7,939 nucleotides of DNA from T1SED10-198M sp003554345 [NCBI: Candidatus Sumerlaeota bacterium] (lineage in GTDB: Bacteria > Sumerlaeota > T1SED10-198M). The stretch is from assembly GCA_003554345.1 (NCBI GenBank), contig PWGE01000308.1, positions 1 to 7,939 of the forward strand, written 5' to 3'. The position numbers and the translations under genes were made by a program. The notes under the pieces were generated by a model. It did not search any database. It worked only from the letters and a program-made list of their open reading frames with translations, and had not been told where the DNA came from. Shown here in pieces: positions 1 through 6,006 of the stretch (its first letter is position 1; every line of letters begins with the position of its first letter).

Positions 1-186
1 CACATAAAAACAGGTGCCGCATGCTATACATCCTTCTCCTTTGTATTCGGTTGCCACATAACCAAGCTTGTTGATGTTGTCCCCTTTTTGAAGAACTCTG
101 ACGGGACAGTATTCGATACAGAGATCACAGGCTTTGCAATGATCCTGATGAATAATAATACGATGTTTTTGTTTGTTTTCTGTCAT
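1..186 (-). CDS. 4Fe-4S ferredoxin-type subunit, probably delta subunit of a 2-oxoacid:ferredoxin oxidoreductase (3'-truncated)
   Basis: The first 62 codons of a small dicluster ferredoxin are visible; the rest lies beyond the left edge. The first cluster motif is complete (C17, C20, C23, then C27-Pro). The second begins with C53, C56 and C59, and its fourth Cys should lie just outside. The short charged N-terminus before the first cluster fits KorD/VorD-type delta subunits, which pass electrons between the TPP-bound 2-oxoacid catalytic subunits and ferredoxin. The ATG lies 5 nt after the ligase stop codon. An AAGGA sits about 15 nt upstream inside the ligase gene, a long spacing, so translation probably depends on coupling. 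Being third in a regulator-ligase operon supports the oxidoreductase reading, and the alpha, beta and gamma subunits would be expected further left. A stand-alone ferredoxin is the alternative. The cofactor call is firm; the complex is inferred. Confidence 0.8.
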   Translation of the reverse strand, partial: MTENKQKHRIIIHQDHCKACDLCIEYCPVRVLQKGDNINKLGYVATEYKGEGCIACGTCFYV

Positions 187-191
187 ATGAT

Positions 192-1841
192 TCAGGACGA
201 TTCCTTTGTAATCTGTAATTTTTCACAGGCTTGTTCCCGTAACCGGAATTTCTGAATTTTTCCATTTGCTGTCATGGGAAAACTCTCCACAAAAAAGACA
301 TAATAAGGGGTTTTATACCGGGCAATTTTACCCCGGCAAAAGTCCTTCACATCTTCCTCAGAAATAGAATCTCTTTTTTGGGGGATAATAAAGGCAGCCA
401 CCTGTTCGCCATACTTTTTATCAGGAATACCAACAACTTGTACATCCTGTATACTGGGCATTTTATAGAGAAACTGTTCAATTTCAAGAGGATAAATGTT
501 TTCTCCCCCTCGTATGATCATGTCTTTGAGGCGGCCTGTTATACGATAATAGTTTTCTTCATCATATGATGCCAGGTCCCGGGTATGAAGCCATCCCTCT
601 TCATCGATAACTTCCCTGGTTTGTTCGGGCATATTATAGTAGCCTTTCATCACATTATACCCCCGACAGCAGAGTTCGCCCTGTTCTCCCGGAGGACAGG
701 TTTCCTGTGTTTCGGGATCGATAACTTTTACCTCGATGCCCGGCAAAGGTTTACCTACCGTAGAAACCCGTCGTTCTATGGGGTCATCCGTCGCAGTCTG
801 GGTGATGACAGGTGATCCCTCTGTTAACCCATAAGCAATGGTAATTTCCTCACAATGCATTTTTTTGATCACTTTTTTCATGATTTCGATGGGACATGGA
901 GAACCTGCCATGATACCCGTGCGCAGAGAAGACAGGTCAAACATGGAAAACATGGGATGGTTGAGTTCTGCGATAAACATCGTTGGAACCCCATACAGGG
1001 CGGTACACTTTTCTTTTTCTACGGCTGCTAACGTAAGAAGAGGGTCAAAACTTTCCAGGATAACCAGGGTTCCTGCATGGGTGAGGATGGCCAGTACTCC
1101 TAACACACACCCAAAACAGTGAAAAAGAGGAACAGGAAGACATAACCGTTCTCTGATAGTAAATTTTTGACGCTCTCCTATATAAAAACCGTTATTTAAA
1201 ATATTATGGTGGGACAACATGACCCCTTTGGGAAATCCTGTAGTCCCTGAGGTGTATTGCATGTTTATAACTTCATGACAGTTCAGTTTTTCTCTGGCAG
1301 CATGAAACTTTTCTTCAGAATAATGTTTGCCCAGTAAAAGCAGTTCAGAGATATTATACATACCCCTGTGCTTTTGAGGACCAATAAAAATGACACTTTT
1401 CAGGTGAGGGAATATCTCAGATTGAAGGTAACCTCTCTCGTGCATTCTGAGTTCAGGGACCAGCTCATAGACGGTATTAACATAGCCGGTATCTTTGTAA
1501 CCATCAATAATTGCCAGGGCACGCATCTGTGATTGCTCGATGATGTAAGAAAGTTCATGCTTTTTATACAGAGTGTTTACCGTTACTAAAACAACACCGA
1601 TTTTAGCTGTGGCAAACATAAAGGTTAACCAATCAGGAACGTTACTTGCCCATATTCCAAGATGGTCCCCTTTTTTTAATCCAATAGAAAGTAACCCTCT
1701 GGCTAAAAAGTTCACCCGGTTGTTGAATTCCTGGTAGGTAAACCTTAAATCCCTATCCGGATAGACCATAAATTCCTGAAAAGGGTGTTTTTCAGAGATT
1801 TTTTCCAGAAAACTACCCAGTGTATGTGTCAGATAGTGCAT
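192..1841 (-). CDS. AMP-forming acyl-CoA synthetase (ligase), ANL superfamily
   Basis: A full-length 549-residue cytoplasmic enzyme that activates a carboxylic acid with ATP to an acyl-adenylate and then to the CoA thioester. All ANL core motifs are present: P-loop [11 protein letters not shown] (196-206), HCFG (241-244), YGLTEGSP (337-344), the ribose-binding Asp in GWLHTRD (D422), the hinge [16 protein letters not shown] (436-451), and the C-terminal catalytic Lys in NGKIQK (K528). Length and the intact hinge fit COG0318-type medium-chain or aryl acid ligases, not an NRPS adenylation domain, since no carrier domain follows. The start is supported by GAGG 7 nt before the ATG. It lies 25 nt downstream of the XRE-cupin gene and 5 nt upstream of the ferredoxin subunit gene. 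The substrate cannot be read from sequence; the context suggests acids related to amino-acid 2-oxoacids (branched-chain or aryl), which is inference. Confidence 0.93.
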   Translation of the reverse strand: MHYLTHTLGSFLEKISEKHPFQEFMVYPDRDLRFTYQEFNNRVNFLARGLLSIGLKKGDHLGIWASNVPDWLTFMFATAKIGVVLVTVNTLYKKHELSYIIEQSQMRALAIIDGYKDTGYVNTVYELVPELRMHERGYLQSEIFPHLKSVIFIGPQKHRGMYNISELLLLGKHYSEEKFHAAREKLNCHEVINMQYTSGTTGFPKGVMLSHHNILNNGFYIGERQKFTIRERLCLPVPLFHCFGCVLGVLAILTHAGTLVILESFDPLLTLAAVEKEKCTALYGVPTMFIAELNHPMFSMFDLSSLRTGIMAGSPCPIEIMKKVIKKMHCEEITIAYGLTEGSPVITQTATDDPIERRVSTVGKPLPGIEVKVIDPETQETCPPGEQGELCCRGYNVMKGYYNMPEQTREVIDEEGWLHTRDLASYDEENYYRITGRLKDMIIRGGENIYPLEIEQFLYKMPSIQDVQVVGIPDKKYGEQVAAFIIPQKRDSISEEDVKDFCRGKIARYKTPYYVFFVESFPMTANGKIQKFRLREQACEKLQITKESS

Positions 1842-1866
1842 GGATCAGCCTCGTTAAGTGATAGTT

Positions 1867-2442
1867 TCACATGGGAGTATGAATTACGGCAAGGATTCTT
1901 GCCCCTTTTTCATTTGCGCTCTGAACGCAATGGGGAAGAATGGAGTCGTAATATATACTGTCTCCTGCTTTTAAAGTATATTTCTTTTGACCATACTGAA
2001 TGCTGATTTCTCCTTCCAGTACATAAATAAATTCTTCACCTTCGTGCGTAGAAAGGTTAGGGTCATTGTCGGATGAAGGGGAAATGTTTATCAGAAAGGG
2101 TTCCATTTGCCGGTCTTTCTTGTTAGCGGCTAAAGAGAAAAAGTTCAGTTCAGAGCCGGAAAGTCGGGAAGAGTCTTTGAAGCGAATGACTTTTTGCGAA
2201 GCATCGGCCCGCACAATGACCGGTGAACTTGTTGTCTCATCATCAAGAAAGGTTCCCAGGCGAACTCCCAGACTACGGGCAATTTTCAATAAAGGGCTGA
2301 GCGAAGGGAGCATCTTGTTATTTTCGATGAACTCTATCATCTCTTCACTGACAGAAGACCGCTGGGCAAGCTCGCTTCGACTCAGTTTTCTGCTCTCACG
2401 TATTTGTTTAATCCGCTCACCTAATTGAATGTTTTTCTCCAT
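1867..2442 (-). CDS. XRE-family transcriptional regulator with C-terminal cupin sensor domain
   Basis: A 191-residue two-domain regulator. Residues 7-66 form a lambda-repressor-like helix-turn-helix (GERIKQIRESRKLSRSELAQ, then a second helix around SVSEEMIEFIE). Residues 112-190 form a single cupin barrel with a first motif HEGEEFIYVLEGE starting at H133, then GDSIYYDSILPH ending at H161. These His/Glu residues could bind a metal or a small ligand. The architecture is common in regulators of neighbouring metabolic genes, with the cupin sensing a pathway compound. Here the gene leads the operon with an acyl-CoA ligase and a ferredoxin-type subunit, so autoregulation and control of that operon is the simplest inference. 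The ATG is preceded by GGGG 8 nt upstream. A well-formed promoter ends about 35 nt before the start. The family call is confident; the ligand and direction of control are unknown. Confidence 0.92.
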   Translation of the reverse strand: MEKNIQLGERIKQIRESRKLSRSELAQRSSVSEEMIEFIENNKMLPSLSPLLKIARSLGVRLGTFLDDETTSSPVIVRADASQKVIRFKDSSRLSGSELNFFSLAANKKDRQMEPFLINISPSSDNDPNLSTHEGEEFIYVLEGEISIQYGQKKYTLKAGDSIYYDSILPHCVQSANEKGARILAVIHTPM

Positions 2443-2477
2443 CGGTAGAACCCCATAGTAATTGTGCAGTACGTGCC

Positions 2478-2506
2478 ATTATACTCCAGGAACGGAAAAA
2501 TGCAAA
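2478..2506 (-). promoter_or_regulatory. Sigma-70-like promoter of the regulator-ligase-ferredoxin operon
   Basis: Read on the minus strand, TTTGCA (2506-2501, 4 of 6 to TTGACA) is followed after exactly 17 nt by a perfect TATAAT (2483-2478). The predicted start near 2470 gives a leader of about 28 nt to the regulator ATG at 2442, with room for the GGGG ribosome site. No strong dyad overlaps it; a weak GCA-N5-TGC lies near the predicted start. The call rests on box match and spacing only. Confidence 0.6.
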
Positions 2507-2624
2507 TGAGGGAGTGAGGTAAAAACAAGACGACAGAAAAATTTTTTACTGTTCATGAAAGGCTGAAGAGAAATGTGGTGTTGACAAACTCAGACAATGA
2601 TCCTTCCCTGACTTATCAGTTACA

Positions 2625-2660
2625 CAGACCATTTTTTCTGACAGGCAAAAAAGCAGTCTG
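2625..2660. repeat. Interrupted inverted repeat (imperfect hairpin)
   Basis: Reading the plus strand, CAGAC, TTTTTT and CTG are mirrored after a single A by CAG, AAAAAA and GTCTG. The matching blocks are separated by 2-3 nt that do not pair. In the minus direction, which would end the glycosyltransferase transcript, the T run precedes the hairpin instead of following it, so it does not look like an intrinsic terminator. Its role is unknown, and A/T blocks could arise by chance. Confidence 0.4.
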
Positions 2661-2742
2661 AAAAAAATTCTCCTATCTGAAAAGCAGCAAAACGATAAGA
2701 TCTTATGGGGGACAGGGCATGATTGTCATAATGCAGAGATGA

Positions 2743-3963
2743 TTACAAGTCACGGAAAGTTTTTCGGTAATATTTTTCATATATATGATCCCAGGTGTAT
2801 TGCTGGAGAACTTTTTTTCTTCCCTGTTCTCCCATTTCCCTGCATTTTTGATGATCATCAAGCAGGTGTTCCAGGTAAAAGACCATTTGATCAACATTAT
2901 TGGGCTCTATGATGTAACCCTCCTTACCGTGGTCAAATATTTGTCCAAGGCCGCCTACGTTTGTTACGATGAGAGGTCTGCCCGTTGCCATGTCTTCCAG
3001 GGCGACAATGCCGAAAGGTTCTGGCCAGATAGAGGGAACCACACAGATGGTTGATTCATGATATAAAGAAGGGAGTTGATTCATGGGGCGCCATGGAACA
3101 TGTTCAAGAAAAGGGAGGTTTTCTTTTACAGGGAACCGGGCTGTATATTTAACTTTAAAATCCTTTCTTTTGTTGTAAAGTTTTCTGCAGGCCTTAAGAA
3201 GAAAAGGAAACCCTTTTAAGGGATCATTGACCCGACCCGGAATAAGAATGACACCGGGAGACTGTCTGGGAACAGGTTGAAAGGAAAAAAGTTCGGGATC
3301 AATACCTGACGGTGTCAGGCGGGTATTTGGATTATACCTATCAATGAGTTTTTTGATGAAGGTATTGTAACAGATGATTGTATCAGCTTCCCGAAGCATC
3401 TGGCGGACCTTCTCAGGAAAAAAAGGGCTGAACGCTCTGCCTGCCACATAGTCGTCGATAAAGAACCAGCTGCGGTGACGAAAAAAATTTGAGAGGCAAC
3501 AGAACTGACAGAATAAATGATCCTTTATTCCTGACAGGTGGAAACGACGACAGAGTTTTTGACGGAAGGTAAATAACCCGAAATTTTTCAGACAAAGGGA
3601 TTCATATGCGTAAAAACGCAGTACCCGACGGTATCCTTTCAAGGCATGAAAAATTCTTGGTTTGGTATATAAAGCATCGGCAATGAAGACAACATCGGGA
3701 TTGAATTGATCTACAGCTTTTTTAAAGGCTCGAGTTAATCCCTTCCCATGAAATTCTGCCCGGGAAATTGGAAGAATCTTGACCGGAAAATCTAATGATT
3801 CCAGTATCTGGCCTCGTGGAAAATGATAGTCATAAGCCGGGGCAAAGAGACAGACTTCAAAATCTCCGGCAAGACGCTGAGTAATTTCCTTAATATCTGT
3901 TCTGGCTCCTCCGTCCGGAGGCCAGCGAAAAAGTAAATCTATGACTGCTATCTTCTTTTTCAT
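2743..3963 (-). CDS. Glycosyltransferase family 4 (GT-B fold) with a cysteine-rich insert
   Basis: A cytoplasmic GT-B glycosyltransferase of about 406 residues that would move a sugar from a nucleotide donor to a glycan or lipid acceptor. The N-terminal half starts with IAVIDLLFRWPPDGGA, the usual first strand and glycine turn. The C-terminal half has PGRVNDPLKGFPFLLKA (about 242-257) and the GT4 EX7E signature EPFGIVALE (315-323), followed by the GRPLIVTNVGG donor-site stretch. An unusual middle segment (about 124-156) carries five Cys (124, 138, 152, 155, 156), possibly a metal site or disulfide cluster. I chose the ATG at 3963. A TTG at 3981 would add six residues, but neither start has a clear Shine-Dalgarno site. 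The next gene upstream, a radical SAM protein, is on the same strand. The donor and acceptor cannot be told; a role in surface polysaccharide or glycolipid is inference. Confidence 0.88.
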   Translation of the reverse strand: MKKKIAVIDLLFRWPPDGGARTDIKEITQRLAGDFEVCLFAPAYDYHFPRGQILESLDFPVKILPISRAEFHGKGLTRAFKKAVDQFNPDVVFIADALYTKPRIFHALKGYRRVLRFYAYESLCLKNFGLFTFRQKLCRRFHLSGIKDHLFCQFCCLSNFFRHRSWFFIDDYVAGRAFSPFFPEKVRQMLREADTIICYNTFIKKLIDRYNPNTRLTPSGIDPELFSFQPVPRQSPGVILIPGRVNDPLKGFPFLLKACRKLYNKRKDFKVKYTARFPVKENLPFLEHVPWRPMNQLPSLYHESTICVVPSIWPEPFGIVALEDMATGRPLIVTNVGGLGQIFDHGKEGYIIEPNNVDQMVFYLEHLLDDHQKCREMGEQGRKKVLQQYTWDHIYEKYYRKTFRDL

Positions 3964-4061
3964 AGGACTTTTTATTATCAACGTGCGAAAACAGACAAGA
4001 TCTCAAGATATTGTTTTTTCAGTCATCAGAAAAAAGTGTTCAAAAATTATCTTTCAAATCT

Positions 4062-4079
4062 ACAGTCCTTATTGACTGT
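4062..4079. repeat. 6-bp inverted repeat ACAGTC-N6-GACTGT
   Basis: Perfect 6-bp arms with a 6-nt spacer, about 100 nt upstream of the glycosyltransferase start. It could be a protein-binding dyad or a small leader hairpin. No T run follows it on the minus strand, so a terminator role is unlikely. Confidence 0.4.
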
Positions 4080-4175
4080 TGAAGTATATCTCCTACCGGC
4101 TTAATTTTACTGGTGATGTGTCATGACTTTGAGGTTCGGGTTCTTTAAAAAAAACATTATAACACAGGCAACAAA

Positions 4176-4226
4176 GAATGCTTGATTTTGCCCGTATTAA
4201 GCATTCCATCATTTTGGAAACGATGG
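4176..4226 (-). other. Two abutting hairpins downstream of the radical SAM gene; possible transcript end or structured RNA
   Basis: Hairpin A (4206-4226) has a 9-bp stem, including one G-T pair, closing a 3-nt loop: on the minus strand CCATCGTTT / AAATGATGG around CCA. Hairpin B (4176-4206) has 11-bp arms with one mismatch and a 9-nt loop: plus-strand arms GAATGCTTGAT and ATTAAGCATTC. They share one base. Read on the minus strand, B is followed by TTTGTTG, a weak U tract, so it might end the radical SAM transcript 114-165 nt past its stop codon. Further complementary arms up to 4338 leave room for a larger folded RNA. The pairing is seen directly; function is inferred. Confidence 0.4.
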
Positions 4227-4340
4227 TTGAAAGGACGGACGGGGTTGCGATTTGGATAGAAATACAATGAGTCCGATCAGATAGATGTTTTGGCAGGGGC
4301 GTGTTACTATCGGCCTGAATCACACGCACTTAAAGGCCTG

Positions 4341-5804
4341 TTATTTTCCGGAAAGATGTTCTCGTAATTTTTTATAACCCCAGGCTGGGTGTCTCAATGA
4401 ATACAGGATTTTTTGGGCTCTTTGTCTTCTTTTTCTTCGGGAACAGTGTTTTTCCCAGGCTTGACAGGCTTCTCGATGGATTTGTTCTAATTCCTTTGCT
4501 TCAAGGTGGTTGGTTTTGATGACAGAGGTGCTAAAACCATCATAATCGTTCCAGTTTGCTGATACAAGATGTCCTTTTTGTTGCATCTCTTCAAAAAAGC
4601 GGGACCCGGGAAAAGGAGTAACAATAGAAAACTGAACCGAGTCAGGATCCATTTCGAGGGCAAAATTCAAGGTCTCGGCAGCTGTTTCCCGGGTCTCTCC
4701 GGGCAGTCCAAAGGTGAAGGTTAAATGCATTTTTATTCCCAGTTTTTTTGTAAACAGACAAACGTCCCTCACTTTTTTAAGATCAAGAGCCTTTCCGCAC
4801 TGGTCTACAATCTGTTGATTGTAGGATTCAATACCGTATTTAACCGCGTATAAACCACTCTTTTTTAAGAAAGCAAGGAGCTGTTCATTCAGCAAATCAG
4901 CCCGAGCCATAAACCCCCAGGGAACATTGAAATTCCTTTCAATAAAACCCCTGGCAATTTCCTTGATCCGCTCATGCCCGATATTGAAAGTATCATCATC
5001 GAAATATACAGAGCGATAAATACCGGTATCAAGACACTGTTCTATTTCATCCAGGACCAATTGAGGGTCACGTGGACGGTACCTGTGAGAACCATACATG
5101 AGCTGAGGCCAGGAACAAAAACTACACTGATAGGGGCATCCCCTGCTCGCCCACATTTGCAGGCTTGGATAAGGTATTTCACAAAACCCGTCATAGTATT
5201 TTTCCATGGGTAAAAGATGCCTTGCCGGAAAAGGCAGTGAATCAATATCCTGGTCAAGGGGTCGCGGTTTTGTTTTGATAACTTCTTCCTTACCTCGAAA
5301 AAGTATGCCGGGTATATGTTCGTAGTTTCTATCTTTCTCAAAAGCCTGGACGATCTGAAGCACAGTTTTTTCATATTCACCATCAATAGTCATATTTACT
5401 ATATCCTGATTCTGAAGGAAATCTTTGTTTTTTAAGTGATGATGAGCTCCGCAAAAGATAAGCAGCTCAGGTTTTGCCTTGCTTTTTATTTCCCTGGCGA
5501 TGGAATAATCGACATCAAAAGAAGGGATGGAGGTTTCCAGGATCACAATATGAGGAGAAAAATCGATTACTTTTTCCAGGAACTTTTCATTACTGAGCCG
5601 TAGAGCAACAGCATCTAACAGAGAAATTTCGAATCCATGCTTTTCTAATAAGGCAGCAGTATAAGCAAGGAAAAAGGGGAAGGGTACGTACTTTTCCTCC
5701 TCTTTCCTCAAATGCGGCCACCTGGAACCTGCACGGACTCCATAATACCCTTTTCTATACCAGGGAGCATTACCTAAAAATATACGGGGTTTTTTCATAC
5801 GCAT
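4341..5804 (-). CDS. B12-binding-domain-type radical SAM protein
   Basis: A 487-residue protein with an N-terminal cobalamin-binding-like Rossmann domain (about 1-155) and a radical SAM TIM-barrel domain (about 212-410). The cluster motif is C223-x3-C227-x2-C230 in RGCPYQCSFC, binding the 4Fe-4S that cleaves S-adenosylmethionine. DDDTF (269-273), KYGIES (322-327) and TFGLPGET (364-371) fit the Elp3/MiaB-type barrel. The B12 domain lacks the canonical DxHxxG: the matching stretch reads LLDAVALRLS, so no His ligand to cobalt is visible. The N-terminal YYGVRAGSRWPH block resembles, from memory, B12-type radical SAM proteins found near glycan or lipid genes. The C-terminus (from about 453) is strongly basic and may touch membrane or nucleic acid. 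The reaction is unknown. An ATG two codons inside (5798) is an alternative start; neither has a strong ribosome site, and the predicted leader is very short. Confidence 0.9.
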   Translation of the reverse strand: MRMKKPRIFLGNAPWYRKGYYGVRAGSRWPHLRKEEEKYVPFPFFLAYTAALLEKHGFEISLLDAVALRLSNEKFLEKVIDFSPHIVILETSIPSFDVDYSIAREIKSKAKPELLIFCGAHHHLKNKDFLQNQDIVNMTIDGEYEKTVLQIVQAFEKDRNYEHIPGILFRGKEEVIKTKPRPLDQDIDSLPFPARHLLPMEKYYDGFCEIPYPSLQMWASRGCPYQCSFCSWPQLMYGSHRYRPRDPQLVLDEIEQCLDTGIYRSVYFDDDTFNIGHERIKEIARGFIERNFNVPWGFMARADLLNEQLLAFLKKSGLYAVKYGIESYNQQIVDQCGKALDLKKVRDVCLFTKKLGIKMHLTFTFGLPGETRETAAETLNFALEMDPDSVQFSIVTPFPGSRFFEEMQQKGHLVSANWNDYDGFSTSVIKTNHLEAKELEQIHREACQAWEKHCSRRKRRQRAQKILYSLRHPAWGYKKLREHLSGK

Positions 5805-5816
5805 TATCTTATTTCG

Positions 5817-5857
5817 TGTATTCTAATACAAATATTTAAGTTGTAAAAAATAACAAC
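5817..5857 (-). promoter_or_regulatory. Promoter of the radical SAM gene with two overlapping dyads (candidate operators)
   Basis: On the minus strand TTTACA (5847-5842, 5 of 6 to consensus), a 16-nt spacer and TAGAAT (5825-5820, 5 of 6) form a promoter with a predicted start near 5813, leaving a leader of only about 9-15 nt. A perfect dyad TGTATT-CT-AATACA (5817-5830) covers the -10. A second, GTTGT-N8-ACAAC (5840-5857), covers the -35. Their centres are 25 bp apart. This arrangement would suit a repressor that blocks polymerase, but no regulator is assigned. Confidence 0.5.
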
Positions 5858-5988
5858 CACGAAAAGGATTTGTTGAAGGAAAAAGCGAAATATATCAGGA
5901 TGGTTATCATATCCAGCTGTTGTATGAAATTGATGAGGTGGAAAATGTTAATCTATCGTGGTTATATGCCATTCATTATGTCGGGTAA
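5854..5988 (+). pseudogene. Protein-like open frame without a start codon; possible gene remnant
   Basis: After a stop at 5851-5853, a 44-codon frame runs to TAA at 5986-5988 without any ATG or GTG start that would give a meaningful product. Its translation has a protein-like composition, with segments such as GFVEGKSEIYQDGYHIQ and LLYEIDEVENVNLSWLYA, rich in alternating acidic and hydrophobic residues. Sequence before 5851 is AT-rich and non-coding, so the 5' part of any ancestor is missing. I do not recognise a family. A chance open frame of this length is possible. The competing frame from ATG 5900 gives a Met-rich, unconvincing peptide. Confidence 0.25.
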
Positions 5989-6006
5989 TCCCCACCTTTT
6001 CAGTTT

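Larger units (their letters stand above)
2443..2742. other. Intergenic region between glycosyltransferase end and regulator start (300 nt)
   Basis: It holds the operon promoter at its left end and no gene. Two sequence structures are visible: an interrupted inverted repeat at 2625-2660 and a perfect 12-bp palindrome ATAAGATCTTAT at 2695-2706. No GC-rich hairpin followed by a T run marks the end of the glycosyltransferase transcript on the minus strand. A 64-codon minus frame beginning at 2897 lies mostly inside the glycosyltransferase gene in another frame and is not coding in character. Confidence 0.6.
3964..4340. other. Intergenic region with several hairpins (377 nt)
   Basis: It separates the radical SAM gene from the glycosyltransferase gene. 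It contains two abutting hairpins (4176-4226), further short complementary arms (CCGAT 4273-4277 with ATCGG 4309-4313; CGGAC 4236-4240 with GTCCG 4271-4275; GGCCT 4312-4316 with AGGCC 4334-4338), and an ACAGTC-N6-GACTGT repeat (4062-4079). A 78-codon minus frame (4093-4329) begins with GTG, has no ribosome site and an unlikely composition, so it is not called. On the minus strand an extended -10, TGTTATAAT, at 4164-4156 is a weak candidate promoter for the glycosyltransferase, with a poor -35. Confidence 0.55.

Noticed and set aside
378-1122. Plus-strand open frames of 63, 76 and 94 codons
   Set aside because: They lie opposite the acyl-CoA ligase, whose motifs are intact on the minus strand; they are antisense shadows.
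2066-2428. 120-codon plus-strand open frame
   Set aside because: It is antisense to the XRE-cupin regulator, rich in Ser/Arg as expected of a shadow, and has no supporting signals.
2625-2660. Hairpin considered as intrinsic terminator of the glycosyltransferase gene
   Set aside because: In the direction of transcription the T run comes before, not after, the stem, and the stem is AT-rich and interrupted.
4082-4098. AGGAGATATAC on the minus strand, a strong ribosome-site look-alike
   Set aside because: No start codon follows at a usable distance and no open frame begins there.
4093-4329. 78-codon minus-strand open frame directly downstream of the radical SAM gene
   Set aside because: It starts at GTG without a ribosome site, its composition is unlike a folded protein (CCLCYNVFF next to a polar tail), and the DNA is occupied by strong hairpins and a -10-like box.
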